Assembly: GCA_029255105.1 (NCBI GenBank)
Contig: JAQWWH010000073.1
Span: forward strand, 1 to 53,550
Length of the DNA: 53,550 nucleotides
Source of the DNA: Flavimaricola sp.
Lineage (GTDB): Bacteria > Pseudomonadota > Alphaproteobacteria > Rhodobacterales > Rhodobacteraceae
Reading direction: 5' to 3'
The position numbers and the translations under genes are program-made. Positions 8,431 through 17,195 of this stretch are shown piece by piece. Numbering within the stretch: position 1 is the first letter of the stretch; the number at the start of each line of letters is the position of its first letter. Under the pieces are notes generated by a model. It was not told where the DNA came from. It worked only from the letters and a program-made list of their open reading frames with translations, and searched no databases.

Positions 8431-9303
8431 GGCCAGGACCCATTGATTGGCTTGAGGCTTTTGTGCCTGCATGATTCAAGCTCCCGAACTGGCGGGGGTG
8501 TTGATGAGCAATCTTTTCAGGCTGACAGAAGTGCAGATGGAGCGGCTGCAGCCCTTCTTTCCGAAGAGCCATGGCGTGCAGGGGGTTGATGACCGGGGGG
8601 CCCTGAGCGGCATAATCTTCATCAATCGAAAAGGCTTGCGGTCGTGCGATGCGCCCAAGGAATACGGCCCGCCAAAGACCCACTACAACCGATCGAAGCG
8701 GTGGTGCGACAAAGGCATCTTTGCCCGGATGATAGAAGGGCTGGCGTCTCAAGCGGTGGTTCCACAGACGGTGATGATTGATGCGACCAGCCTGTGGGCG
8801 AAAAAGGGGGGGGCGACGATCAAAGGGGCCGTCTGATCGATGGAACCAATGGCGGCATGAATACCAAACTGCATGCCGTCACCGATGCTGAGCCATTGAT
8901 GCGCCATTGGTTCGAGCACAATGGCGAACGGACGGCCGATCCGTTTCTTCATGACCGCAGGCCGGGTGAGCGATTACACCGGCGCTGCGGCCCTTCTGGG
9001 CAGCTTGCCATCGGCACAATGGCTTCTGGCCGACCGCGGCTACGACGCGGATTGGTTCAGAGATGCGTTGAAAGACAAAGTGATAAAGCCCTGCATCCCG
9101 GGTCGGAAGTCGCGTTCCAAGCCCGTCAAATACGACAAGCGCCGTTACAAACGCCGCAACCGCATCGAGATCATGTTCGGGCGACTGAAGGATTGGCGCA
9201 GGGTCACCACGCGCTACGATAAATGCCCGAAGGTATTCCTTTCCGCCGTAGCCCTCGCAGCCACCGTCTTGTTCTGGCTATGAAATGAGAACGGGTCCTG
9301 ACC
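8431..9303 (+). mobile_element. Decayed IS5-family insertion sequence
   Basis: An 873-bp element bounded by imperfect 13-bp inverted repeats, GGCCAGGACCCAT on the left and (reverse complement of the right end) GGTCAGGACCCGT, matching at 11 of 13 positions. It is flanked by direct CTAG duplications at 8427-8430 and 9304-9307, which fits the YTAR target preference of IS5 relatives. The transposase inside is disrupted, so the copy is not autonomous. The left duplication contains the PBP stop codon. Confidence 0.85.
8504..9283 (+). pseudogene. IS5-family (IS427-type) transposase, disrupted
   Basis: The N-terminal part begins MSNLFRLTEVQMERLQPFFP and the C-terminal part ends RRNRIEIMFGRLKDWRRVTT...LFWL, both typical of two-frame IS427-group transposases. 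The usual slippery A/G run is present near 8800 (five As then eight Gs), so one frame change may be native. Two lesions are not. MIDAT is joined directly to SLWAKKGG, losing about nine residues next to the first catalytic Asp, apparently by deletion between short GCGACC repeats. An extra 37 bases at 8887-8923 split HAVTD from ANGRPIRFFMTAG. Several conserved Trp/Gly residues are also replaced (for example RSCDAPKEYG). The comparison is from memory of the family. Confidence 0.85.
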
Positions 9304-9329
9304 CTAGGAGGCATCGCCAGGTTGTTGTT

Positions 9330-9667
9330 AGCGTTTCGTCGCATTTGCACGAGAATGTTGAGGACATCCCCATCCGCGTCGATAGCGCGCCACAGCCAAT
9401 TTTTCCCTCGAAACGAGACAACGACCTCAGCCATTTGCCTTTGGGCGAGGACGATCGTGCCGGACGCAATTTGTGAAATGTGGACGCAATCGAATGTCCC
9501 ACAACCGAAATAGCTTGCCCGCTGACAATCACACTGCGCTCAGTCGGCAAGTCTTTGATGTCGGTCGTCCTCATTGCGAAGCGATGGTTAGCCCAAACAG
9601 CTTATGCGATGACGCCGCGAGGGAAGCGGAATTCCTTCAGGCGCAACATACTGGTTGGGATTTTCAT
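9330..9667 (-). pseudogene. IS6-family transposase remnant
   Basis: Reading from the ATG at 9667, the translation gives MLRLKEFRFPRGVIA, a TAA stop, then AVWANHRFAMRTTDIKDLPT and ERSVIVSGQAISVVGHSIA. A frameshift near KGKW leads to EVVVSFRGKNWLWRAIDADG and DVLNILVQMRRNA. This order of blocks is that of IS6/IS26-like DDE transposases, in which HLDEV carries the first catalytic Asp; here HLD is deleted. Similarity ends at RRNA, so the C-terminal third, including the remaining catalytic residues, is missing. I could not identify its terminal repeats. It lies directly beyond the IS5-family element, marking this spot as a repeated insertion site. Confidence 0.8.
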
Positions 9668-9723
9668 GATGCTGAAAAAGCCTGTTCATGCAAGCTGGGC
9701 AGATGGTCGATGTGCTGCACCGT

Positions 9724-10089
9724 CTACTCGGCCAGTGCAGCCTCCGGGCAACGATCATAGCGGAATGCATAACCGTTCCAGACCATGATAAGACCGTCAT
9801 CCTCGGCTGAATGCATCAAAAGCGCCCTTTCGCTCCAGATGACATCATCGTTGGTGCACTGCATGGTGTAGAGCGTTGCGTCCATCTCGATCACGTCCAC
9901 AGGGCGCGTCATCTCGCATTGCATCCCGACACCGAAGAACACTCCGTTGGAAATCTTGAGGGATGCTCCATCAACGCCGATAATATTGCAGTCGGCATTG
10001 GCGACCTGGCGGTAGACCCCGTCATAGGGACCGGCACCTGCAAGGCTCGGCAGGGCGAGCACCAACAGTATCGCCAGCGCCCTGTCCAT
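9724..10089 (-). CDS. Small secreted protein of unknown function, coupled to mlaC
   Basis: A 121-residue protein with a clear signal peptide (MDRALAILLVLALPSLAGAG). The mature part holds four cysteines (contexts ADCNII, MQCEMT, MQCTND, DRCPEA), an even number that fits two disulfides in the periplasm. Its ATG shares one base with the mlaC stop (TGATG), so it is translated with mlaA and mlaC. I do not recognise a family. Context suggests a role alongside outer-membrane lipid transport, but this is inference. Nothing in the sequence indicates a lipid anchor or catalytic motif. Confidence 0.8.
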   Translation of the reverse strand: MDRALAILLVLALPSLAGAGPYDGVYRQVANADCNIIGVDGASLKISNGVFFGVGMQCEMTRPVDVIEMDATLYTMQCTNDDVIWSERALLMHSAEDDGLIMVWNGYAFRYDRCPEAALAE

Positions 10090-10691
10090 CAGGTTTGAGG
10101 AAGCTCAGCGATCAGGCGGTTCAGATCGCCGCCCTTTGAATCAAGAAGGGCAAGGATTTCGGCCCGCTCGGACAAGAGCATATTGATCCCCTCGATAATG
10201 ATGTTGAAGAACAGGGGTCGGCCCCGGCTGTCTTCGACATGAAAATCGACCTGGAACGGAGCGCGTCCGCGCAGGACAGCGATTGCCGTCACCTCTACCC
10301 CGCGGGGCAGGGGCCGGGTCCCGGTGACCTGCACTTCGCCTCCGATGAACTCCCGGAAACGACGGCCGTATTTGCGCGCGATGTAGGTCTTGTATGCCCG
10401 AGTAAAGGCGGTCAGCTGGGTGGGGCTGGCGCTGCGCCGCTCGACCCCAAGGACGTAGCCGGCAATCGTGGGCACATCGGCATAACGGTCAAAGATACCC
10501 TCGAATTGCAAAAGCATCTGCGCTTCTGACTGGCCCGAGGCAATGACAGCATTCACTTCGGCGACCAGTCCCTGAACGTGCCGAAGGGCATCAGCCTCAC
10601 TGACGGCCCAGACGGGTGTGCCGATCATGGCTGCCCCGCCAAATGCGAGGCCTTGGCACAGGACAGAGCGTCGGTTTGGAAGGGTGATCAT
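10089..10691 (-). CDS. mlaC: MlaC/Ttg2D-family periplasmic phospholipid-binding protein
   Basis: A 200-residue protein with a twin-arginine-like start NRRSVLCQGLAFGGAAMI and cleavage near PVWA. The mature region matches the MlaC (Tol_Tol_Ttg2) family: FEGIFDRYADVPTIAGYVLG, FTRAYKTYIARKYGRRF, and VDFHVEDSRGRPLFFNIIIEGINML. MlaC ferries phospholipids across the periplasm between MlaA in the outer membrane and the MlaFEDB transporter in the inner membrane. Its start shares a base with the mlaA stop. The inner-membrane mlaFED genes are not in this window and presumably lie elsewhere. Confidence 0.92.
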   Translation of the reverse strand: MITLPNRRSVLCQGLAFGGAAMIGTPVWAVSEADALRHVQGLVAEVNAVIASGQSEAQMLLQFEGIFDRYADVPTIAGYVLGVERRSASPTQLTAFTRAYKTYIARKYGRRFREFIGGEVQVTGTRPLPRGVEVTAIAVLRGRAPFQVDFHVEDSRGRPLFFNIIIEGINMLLSERAEILALLDSKGGDLNRLIAELPQT

Positions 10692-11434
10692 CAGAAATCC
10701 TCAAACGGGTCAACAAAGTCGGAATCGCCCGCATCTGCGCCACTTTGGCCAAGCTCGAAGCGGCGGTTCTGGGCGTAGATTAGGCGAGTCTGAATGTAGC
10801 TGTCGGCGCTGTCATATAGCACAGAGTCGAAGGTATCGCCCAAACGGCCACGACTTATGATTTCACCTGTCACGCGAGCGTAGATGCCATAATCAATCTG
10901 GGCTTGCAGGGCGACCCGGTCAAGCGGATCTATCACAAAGTCTACGATCCGGCCCAAAGCATCCCGTTCGTTCGACGGGCCGTAAAGCGGCAGTTCGATA
11001 TACGCCCCCTCTGGCACGCCCCAGACAGCGAGCGTTTCGCCAAAGTCGGTGGTCTGTTCCGTGATCCCGATATGGCCAGCCGGATCAAGCAGCCCGCCAA
11101 TGCCGACAGTTGTATTGATGATGAAACGCATGGTGTTGGTCACCGCGCCTTCGATATCGAGTTGCAGAAGGCCATTCAGCGCAGCGCCGGGCAGACCGAC
11201 ATTGTCGGCAAAATTTATCACTGGCTGGGTCGCGTCCGGCGGCAGTTGTGCCAGCAGACCGCCAACCGGACGGGCAACGGCTGTATCCGCGAACTTGTTG
11301 AAACCGTGCACTTGACGGTTCACCGCCTCGTAAGGGTCAAAGACCCCGTTTTCATCAGGTGTTGCCGTGCATGCGCTGACGCCCAACAACAGAAGGACAA
11401 ACATGGTCAGGCGAAGGGTTGATTTCTTGGGCAA
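10691..11434 (-). CDS. mlaA: MlaA (VacJ) family outer-membrane lipoprotein
   Basis: A 247-residue lipoprotein: the signal peptide ends in the lipobox LGVSAC, with the lipidated Cys at about 22. Family blocks are DPYEAVNRQVHGFNKFAD, NFADNVGLPGAALNGLLQLD, RFIINTTVGIGGLLDPAGHI and ETLAVWGVPEGAYIELPLYG. MlaA forms a ring in the outer membrane that removes mislocalised phospholipids from the outer leaflet and passes them to MlaC. It leads a three-gene coupled cluster. It diverges from the type I exporter across about 200 bases. The C-terminal tail ends in an acidic stretch (GDSDFVDPFEDF) beyond the usual domain. Confidence 0.95.
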   Translation of the reverse strand: MPKKSTLRLTMFVLLLLGVSACTATPDENGVFDPYEAVNRQVHGFNKFADTAVARPVGGLLAQLPPDATQPVINFADNVGLPGAALNGLLQLDIEGAVTNTMRFIINTTVGIGGLLDPAGHIGITEQTTDFGETLAVWGVPEGAYIELPLYGPSNERDALGRIVDFVIDPLDRVALQAQIDYGIYARVTGEIISRGRLGDTFDSVLYDSADSYIQTRLIYAQNRRFELGQSGADAGDSDFVDPFEDF

Positions 11435-11640
11435 AGGTCAAGTCCTGCCTGTCATTCAAGAAGCTCTATTAACATAAGCCTCGATTAGAAAAAGTTTAGG
11501 TATATACACGCCAACTTGACGTGAGGGCATTCTAAGTCCGTTCAATGTTTCTGCCTATTGAAACAGAGGCGCAACCGCCGATGACCGAAAAGGCGGAAAA
11601 ATGCTCATGACTGTGAAGGCACTGGCAGGATTTCCACCGG

Positions 11641-13398
11641 ATGAGTCGAATGACGATTTCTAACACTGTTCAGGCCATGGACCGTGGCAAAGCTGAGTTG
11701 CGTGCCGCGCGGCGGGAAAGCCGAATGCTCTACTGGGCGGTGGGGCTGTTCAGCTTCTTCGTGAATGTGTTGATGCTTGCCGGGCCGCTTTACATGCTGA
11801 ACGTCTATGACAGGGTGTTGGGGTCTAGGTCCTTTGAAACCTTGCTGGCGCTGTCCGTCCTCGTCGCGTTTCTTTTCGCGATGATGGCGATTCTAGATAT
11901 CGTTCGGGGCCGGGTGATGGGCCGTGTCGGTGCGCGACTGCAATCTCGGTTGGATAACCGCGTGTTTGCTGCGTCGCTGCGGGGGGCCACGATTGCGGGC
12001 CTACAGACAGAAGCCGCGTCCGGACCACGCGATCTGGAGTCTGTGCAAAGGCTTGTCGTATCGCCCGCCCTCATGGCGGTTTTCGATCTGCCATTCGCTC
12101 CACTCTTTTTTGCAGGCATTTTCATTTTCCATCCGATGATGGGCTACCTCGCTCTTGCAGGGGCTTTTGTCCTGTTTTCCCTGGCCGTCGCCAACCAGAC
12201 AATGTCCCGTCAGCCGCTGGCCGAGGCGAACGCAGCAACCCAAAGCGCCGAGATGATGGGGGCGCAGATACGGCAAGAGGCCGAGCTGGTGCTTTCGCTT
12301 GGGATGCGCGAAGCTGCCTTTTCCCGGTGGCGTGGCGCTAGGGATGCGGCACTTGAGGCCAGCATGGGCGCCAGTGATGTCTCTGGGTCTTTCACCAGTG
12401 TCACCCGGGCGATCCGGCTGCTGCTTCAGTCCGCGATGCTGGGGCTGGGCGCGTTTCTTGTCCTTCGCAACGAATTGTCGCCGGGCGCAATGATTGCGGG
12501 GTCTATCCTACTTGGTCGTGCCCTTGCTCCAATAGAGATGATTGTCGGTCAGGCGGCCTTGTTTCAGCGGGCCCGTGAAGGCTGGCGAAATCTGTCAACG
12601 CTTCTGGGCAGCGTCCCTGTGCAAGAGCGGCGCACGTCGCTCCCACCGCCCAAGGCAAAGTTGGAGGTGGATCAGGCTACGGTGCTTTTGGCAGGCGAAC
12701 AGGTCCCGACCCTGCGAGCAATAAGCTTTTCCGTCGGACCAGGTCAGGCGGTGGGCGTGATTGGCCCATCCGGGGCCGGCAAGTCGACCCTTGCCAAGGC
12801 GTTGACCGGTTTCATCAGCCCTATGGCTGGGCGCATCCGGTTGGATGGCGCGCCGCTTGACCAATACGAGCCCGAGATGTTGGGACGCTACATCGGCTAT
12901 CTGCCTCAGCGCGTCGCCCTGTTCGACGGGACGATCAAGGACAATATCGCCAGGCTGTCCCCTGATCCGGATGACGACGCAGTCGTCCTGGCCGCCAAGC
13001 GGGCAGGCGCGCATGACATGATCCTCGCGCTGCCCGATGGCTATGACACCCATCTGAGGGCCAACGGAAACCGCCTTTCTGGCGGGCAGATCCAGCGCAT
13101 CGGCCTGGCCCGGGCCATGTATGGCGAACCCGTAATGCTTGTCCTGGACGAGCCGAACTCGAACCTCGACAACGATGGCAATACGGCGCTGAACAACGCC
13201 GTTCGGGACTACAAGGCCGCAGGTCGCTGCGTTCTGATCATGGCCCATCGCCCGGCGGCGATCCAGCATTGCGATCTGCTTTTGGTGCTGGACGGTGGCA
13301 CCCGGCGCAGCTTTGGACCAAAGGACGAGGTTTTGCGCGAATTGGTCAAGAACCACGAAGAGATACAGAACTCCAAAGGGTCGGGAGGCGTGTCATGA
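11641..13398 (+). CDS. Type I secretion system permease/ATPase (PrtD family)
   Basis: A 585-residue ABC exporter half-transporter. The N-terminal membrane domain has about six helices between residues 30 and 300. The nucleotide-binding domain has Walker A GPSGAGKST (~375), the signature LSGGQIQRIGLARAM (~479) and Walker B VMLVLDEPNSNLD (~500), then the switch His in MAHRP. There is no C39 peptidase or peptidase-like N-terminal domain, which places it with PrtD/AprD/RsaD exporters of RTX proteases and S-layer proteins rather than HlyB. It overlaps the adaptor gene by four bases. Its substrate is not encoded next to it. Confidence 0.92.
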   Translation: MSRMTISNTVQAMDRGKAELRAARRESRMLYWAVGLFSFFVNVLMLAGPLYMLNVYDRVLGSRSFETLLALSVLVAFLFAMMAILDIVRGRVMGRVGARLQSRLDNRVFAASLRGATIAGLQTEAASGPRDLESVQRLVVSPALMAVFDLPFAPLFFAGIFIFHPMMGYLALAGAFVLFSLAVANQTMSRQPLAEANAATQSAEMMGAQIRQEAELVLSLGMREAAFSRWRGARDAALEASMGASDVSGSFTSVTRAIRLLLQSAMLGLGAFLVLRNELSPGAMIAGSILLGRALAPIEMIVGQAALFQRAREGWRNLSTLLGSVPVQERRTSLPPPKAKLEVDQATVLLAGEQVPTLRAISFSVGPGQAVGVIGPSGAGKSTLAKALTGFISPMAGRIRLDGAPLDQYEPEMLGRYIGYLPQRVALFDGTIKDNIARLSPDPDDDAVVLAAKRAGAHDMILALPDGYDTHLRANGNRLSGGQIQRIGLARAMYGEPVMLVLDEPNSNLDNDGNTALNNAVRDYKAAGRCVLIMAHRPAAIQHCDLLLVLDGGTRRSFGPKDEVLRELVKNHEEIQNSKGSGGVS

Positions 13399-14699
13399 CC
13401 GCGCCGTCGAAGATCCGCTTGTCGGTTCGCACCCCCCTCATTCTTGGTATGCTTGTGCTCCTGGTACTGGTGGGGGGCCTCGGATCATGGTCTGTTCTGA
13501 GCCGTATTACCGGGGCAGTGATCACACAGGGGCGTATCGAGGTTGAGCAGAACCGACAGGTCATCCAACACCCGGACGGGGGGGTGGTTGCTGAAATCCT
13601 TGTAAAGGAGGGCGATACGGTCACCGCGGGCGACGTATTGATCCGCCTTGATTCAGAAACCCTGTCCGGCGACCTTGCCGTTGTCGAAGGCCAGCTGTTC
13701 GAAGTTCTGGCCCGCCGCGCCCGGTTCGAGGCTGAACGGGACTCAAGACCCCAGATCACCTTTCCGGCCCTTTTGACCGAAAGCATGAACCTGGTTGCCA
13801 AAGAGTTGATGGACGGTCAAATACGTCTGTTCGAGGCTCGGACCGAGACCGAGGGTCAACAAAGAGAACAGTTGGAGCGCCGCCGCGACCAGATTGGCAA
13901 TCAGATTGATGGCATCCGGGCCCAGCAAGTGGCCTTGGAGATGCAGCTTGGTCTACTTTCGGAAGAACTCGAAAGCCAACAGTCGCTGTTGGATCGTGGC
14001 CTTGCCCAATCGGCGCGTGTTCTAGCCCTGCGTCGAGAGGCTGCCAACCTGGCGGGGCAGGCCGGCGAACTGGCCGCCGCGGCTGCAGAGGCCGAGGGCC
14101 GGATAACCGAACTGGATATCGAGATCCTCGGTCTGGTGACCACGCGTCGGGAAGAGGCGATCAGCCGCCTGCGCGACCTTCAGTTTAATGAGATCGAGCA
14201 GTCTGAAAGGCGTCGCAGTCTGCAGGCACAACTTGATCGGCTTGAGATTCGGGCCACGGTGGACGGGGTGGTTTATGGTCTGCAGGTCTTTGCCGCCCGA
14301 TCGGTTATCAGGTCTGCTGACCCGGTCATGTTCATCATTCCGCAGGACCGCCCCTTGATCATAACAGTGCAGGTGCAGCCCAACGATATCGACCAGGTCT
14401 TTGTCGGCCAGGGGGTCGCTGTCCGCTTTTCTGCGTTTGATCAACGCCGTACGCCTGAGTTGCTGGGAATCGTAACTCAGGTGTCCGCCGATTCATTCAC
14501 CGATCAGAACACGAGCCTGTCCTACTATCGTGCCCAGATCGTCCTAAACGAAGGCGAAAAGGATCGATTGCCCGAAGCGATGGTCCTGGTTCCGGGCATG
14601 CCTGTCGAAGGCTTTCTAGCAACGCAGGAGCGCAGCCCATTGGACTACCTCATCAAGCCGCTTGCCGATTATTTTGCCAAGGCGTTTCGCGAGGGCTGA
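13395..14699 (+). CDS. HlyD-family type I secretion membrane fusion protein (PrtE-like)
   Basis: A 434-residue adaptor with a single N-terminal membrane helix (about 14-36). A biotinyl-lipoyl-like half follows (QHPDGGVVAEILVKEGDTV), then a long coiled coil of roughly residues 95-280 rich in Glu, Gln and Arg, and the second half (LDRLEIRATVDGVVYGLQVF). It bridges the inner-membrane exporter and a TolC-type outer-membrane channel. The ATG at 13395 overlaps the exporter's TGA and has GGGAGG seven bases upstream. No tolC homologue is in the window, so the outer-membrane part must be supplied from elsewhere. Confidence 0.93.
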   Translation: MTAPSKIRLSVRTPLILGMLVLLVLVGGLGSWSVLSRITGAVITQGRIEVEQNRQVIQHPDGGVVAEILVKEGDTVTAGDVLIRLDSETLSGDLAVVEGQLFEVLARRARFEAERDSRPQITFPALLTESMNLVAKELMDGQIRLFEARTETEGQQREQLERRRDQIGNQIDGIRAQQVALEMQLGLLSEELESQQSLLDRGLAQSARVLALRREAANLAGQAGELAAAAAEAEGRITELDIEILGLVTTRREEAISRLRDLQFNEIEQSERRRSLQAQLDRLEIRATVDGVVYGLQVFAARSVIRSADPVMFIIPQDRPLIITVQVQPNDIDQVFVGQGVAVRFSAFDQRRTPELLGIVTQVSADSFTDQNTSLSYYRAQIVLNEGEKDRLPEAMVLVPGMPVEGFLATQERSPLDYLIKPLADYFAKAFREG

Positions 14700-14759
14700 T
14701 TGCGCCCCTGCAGCAGTAAGGATAGCGTCCGCCCAAATCAATCTCACGGGAGCATTGCT

Positions 14760-15224
14760 ATGACCGGAACCATCGAGGCGAAACTGGCTGAACTGGGTGT
14801 GACCCTGACCGAAGCATCGCCACCGCAGGCCAACTATGTGCCGTCTGTCCAGTGCGGGAACACCCTCTATGTCTCGGGCCAGATCAGCCAGGGCCCAGAT
14901 GGCCTTGTTACTGGCCGTCTCGGGGACGGTGTCAGCATCGAAGAGGGGGCCGCTGCCGCCCGTCTTTGCGCCATCTCGCTTCTGACGCAGGTAAAGGCAG
15001 CCTGTGGCGGCGATCTTGATCGGCTGGTTCGGATCGTCAAATTGACGGCATTCGTGAACTCGGCCCCCAACTTTACCGACCAGCCCAAGGTGGCGAACGG
15101 CGCTTCGGATTTCCTTGTCAGCGTGCTGGGCGACGCTGGCCGTCACGCCCGGTCAGCGGTCGGTGTCGCCGCGCTGCCCCTTGATGTTGCGGTTGAGATC
15201 GAAGGCATCTTCGAGATCAAATGA
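14760..15224 (+). CDS. RidA/YjgF-family protein
   Basis: A 154-residue member of the longer RidA subgroup. It contains NTLYVSGQISQGPDGLVTGR, AARLCAISLLTQVKAACGGD, RIVKLTAFVNSAPNF and ARSAVGVAALPLDVAVEIEG. The arginine in HARSAVGV is the residue that contacts the imine carboxylate in true RidA enzymes, which hydrolyse reactive enamines/imines made by PLP enzymes. CGGGAGC lies a few bases before the ATG. It overlaps the following phosphodiesterase gene by four bases. Whether this subgroup keeps imine deaminase activity is not certain from sequence. Confidence 0.9.
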   Translation: MTGTIEAKLAELGVTLTEASPPQANYVPSVQCGNTLYVSGQISQGPDGLVTGRLGDGVSIEEGAAAARLCAISLLTQVKAACGGDLDRLVRIVKLTAFVNSAPNFTDQPKVANGASDFLVSVLGDAGRHARSAVGVAALPLDVAVEIEGIFEIK

Positions 15225-15973
15225 TGCTTCCCGACAGCTTTCTGTCCCGTCCGATTGCCCATCGAGCCTATCACGACAAGGATCAAGGGCGGCCAGAGAA
15301 CAGCCCCGCCGCCATCAGGGCGGCGGTAGCTGCGGGCTATGGGATCGAGATTGACCTGCAATTGTCGGCCGACGGGGTGCCGATGGTCTTTCACGACTAT
15401 GCCCTTGACCGGCTGACCGAGGCGAAGGGACCCATCGCCTTGCGCAGTGCCGCCGAACTTGGGGCGACCTGGCTGCGTCATGGAACCGAAGGCATCCCGA
15501 CGCTGGCGGAGGTTCTGGGCATCGTGGCGGGACAGGTCCCGCTGCTGATCGAGATCAAGGATCAGGACGGTGCCATGGGCCCCAACGTTGGCCAGCTTGA
15601 GGCTGCGACGGCTGAAACGCTTAAGGGGTATGACGGTCCGTTGGCCGTGATGTCCTTTAACCCTCATTCCATGCAGGCGATGGCCCAGCTTGCGCCCGAC
15701 ATTGCACGCGGGCTGACCACCTCGTCCTACGCGGCTGCGGATTGGCCAACGCTTTCGGCCGACACCTGCGACAGGCTGCGCGAGATCCCTGATTTTGACG
15801 TGGTCGGGGCCAGCTTCATCAGCCATGAGGCCAGCGACTTGGGCAGGCCCCGTGTTGGTGCCCTCAAGGCCTCTGGGGTGCCCATCCTGTGCTGGACCAT
15901 CCGCTCAACCATGGCCGAGGCCGAGGCCCGCAAGATCGCGGTCAATGTGACTTTCGAAGGTTATCCGGCTTGA
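15221..15973 (+). CDS. Glycerophosphodiester phosphodiesterase family protein
   Basis: A 250-residue TIM-barrel enzyme that hydrolyses glycerophosphodiesters to glycerol-3-phosphate and an alcohol. The catalytic and metal-binding blocks are present: IAHRAYHDKDQGRPENSPAA with the first His and Glu, GIEIDLQLSADGVPMVFHDY with Glu-x-Asp and the second His, and LLIEIKDQ. VLCWTIR-like ILCWTIRST near the C-terminus is the usual last strand. It has no signal peptide, so it is cytosolic like UgpQ. There are adjacent ATGs at 15221 and 15224; the first gives the ATGA overlap with the RidA gene. Confidence 0.9.
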   Translation: MMLPDSFLSRPIAHRAYHDKDQGRPENSPAAIRAAVAAGYGIEIDLQLSADGVPMVFHDYALDRLTEAKGPIALRSAAELGATWLRHGTEGIPTLAEVLGIVAGQVPLLIEIKDQDGAMGPNVGQLEAATAETLKGYDGPLAVMSFNPHSMQAMAQLAPDIARGLTTSSYAAADWPTLSADTCDRLREIPDFDVVGASFISHEASDLGRPRVGALKASGVPILCWTIRSTMAEAEARKIAVNVTFEGYPA

Positions 15974-16004
15974 CCCTCCTTTGCTGCGTCCCACGTAGTC
16001 GGTC

Positions 16005-17195
16005 ATGAACGACAACCCCGTCATAGAGGTCACCGCCCACGCCCATCTTCATGAGATCGCGGCAGAGGATTGGGACGCCTGTGCCTGTCCCGAGGCCGCA
16101 GATAGTGGCAGGCCGCTTGATCCGTTCACGACCTACCGCTTTCTTTTGGCGTTGGAGGAGTCGCGGTCGGTCGGTGTCGGAACTGGCTGGCAGCCGCGTT
16201 ACCTGACCGCGCGCTCGGATGGTCAGGTCATCGCCGTGGCCCCGCTTTATGCAAAGGGGCACAGTCAGGGCGAATACATCTTTGATCATAACTGGGCCCA
16301 TGCCTACGAGCAGGCAGGCGGGCGCTACTACCCCAAGCTTCAGATGGCTGTCCCCTTCACTCCTGCCACCGGTCGCCGTTTCCTGACGCGTCCCGGCCAT
16401 GAGGCCGCAGGCATGGCGGCGCTGGTCCAGGGGGCGGTCCAGATTGCGTCTGACAACCAGCTTTCTTCGGTCCATATCACCTTCTGTACCGAAGCCGAGG
16501 CGATCGCCGGCGAACAGATGGGTCTGATGCGTCGGACCGGGCAGCAGTTTCACTGGGTCAATCAGGACTATTCCGATTTCGGCGGCTTTCTCGCGCAGCT
16601 TTCGTCGCGCAAGCGCAAGAACATCCGTAAGGAACGTGAGGTCGCACAGGGCTTTGGCGGGCAGATCGTCGCCCTCACCGGCGACCAGATCCAACCCGAG
16701 CATTGGGACGCGTTTTGGGAGTTCTATCAGGACACGGGCGCCCGCAAATGGGGCCAGCCCTATCTGACGCGGGCCTTCTTCAACCGGGCGCAGGAAAGCC
16801 TTCGGGACGATATCCTGCTGGTTCTGGCAATGCGGGATGGGCGGGCGGTCGCCGGTGCCTTGAACATGATCGGGCGGGAAACCCTTTACGGTCGCTATTG
16901 GGGCTGTACCGAGCATCACGCCTGCCTGCATTTCGAACTGTGCTACTATCAGGCCATCGACTTTGCCATCGCGCAGGGCCTGGCGCGGGTCGAGGCCGGG
17001 GCGCAGGGCGAACACAAGCTTGCCCGTGGATACATGCCCGTCCCGACCCATTCGTTGCACTGGATCGGGGACGGCGGCTTTCGCGATGCGGTGGCCCGCT
17101 ACCTTTTGGCCGAACGGGCTGCGGTCGATGAAGAGATCGAGGTGCTGACAAGTTACGGCCCATTCAAGCGACACCATCAGGAGGAACAGGAATGA
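16005..17195 (+). CDS. COG3146-type (FemAB/GNAT-like) N-acyltransferase
   Basis: A 396-residue protein matching the DUF482/COG3146 group of predicted acyltransferases. Typical stretches are [20 protein letters not shown] with [20 protein letters not shown], then [25 protein letters not shown] and [17 protein letters not shown]. The last of these forms part of the acyl-CoA/tRNA-binding fold shared with FemAB peptidyltransferases. The biochemical substrate of this group is not established to my knowledge. It is followed with an ATGA overlap by the pterin dehydratase gene, so they are translated together, although a functional link is not obvious. Confidence 0.85.
   Translation: MNDNPVIEVTAHAHLHEIAAEDWDACACPEAADSGRPLDPFTTYRFLLALEESRSVGVGTGWQPRYLTARSDGQVIAVAPLYAKGHSQGEYIFDHNWAHAYEQAGGRYYPKLQMAVPFTPATGRRFLTRPGHEAAGMAALVQGAVQIASDNQLSSVHITFCTEAEAIAGEQMGLMRRTGQQFHWVNQDYSDFGGFLAQLSSRKRKNIRKEREVAQGFGGQIVALTGDQIQPEHWDAFWEFYQDTGARKWGQPYLTRAFFNRAQESLRDDILLVLAMRDGRAVAGALNMIGRETLYGRYWGCTEHHACLHFELCYYQAIDFAIAQGLARVEAGAQGEHKLARGYMPVPTHSLHWIGDGGFRDAVARYLLAERAAVDEEIEVLTSYGPFKRHHQEEQE

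Noticed and set aside
8800-8812. A5G8 run as a disabling frameshift
   Set aside because: IS427-group elements naturally shift frame at such a run, so this alone is not evidence of decay; the other lesions are.
8431-9667. Composite transposon or genomic island
   Set aside because: The two elements belong to different families, both are decayed, and the flanking genes are ordinary chromosomal genes; nothing is carried between them.
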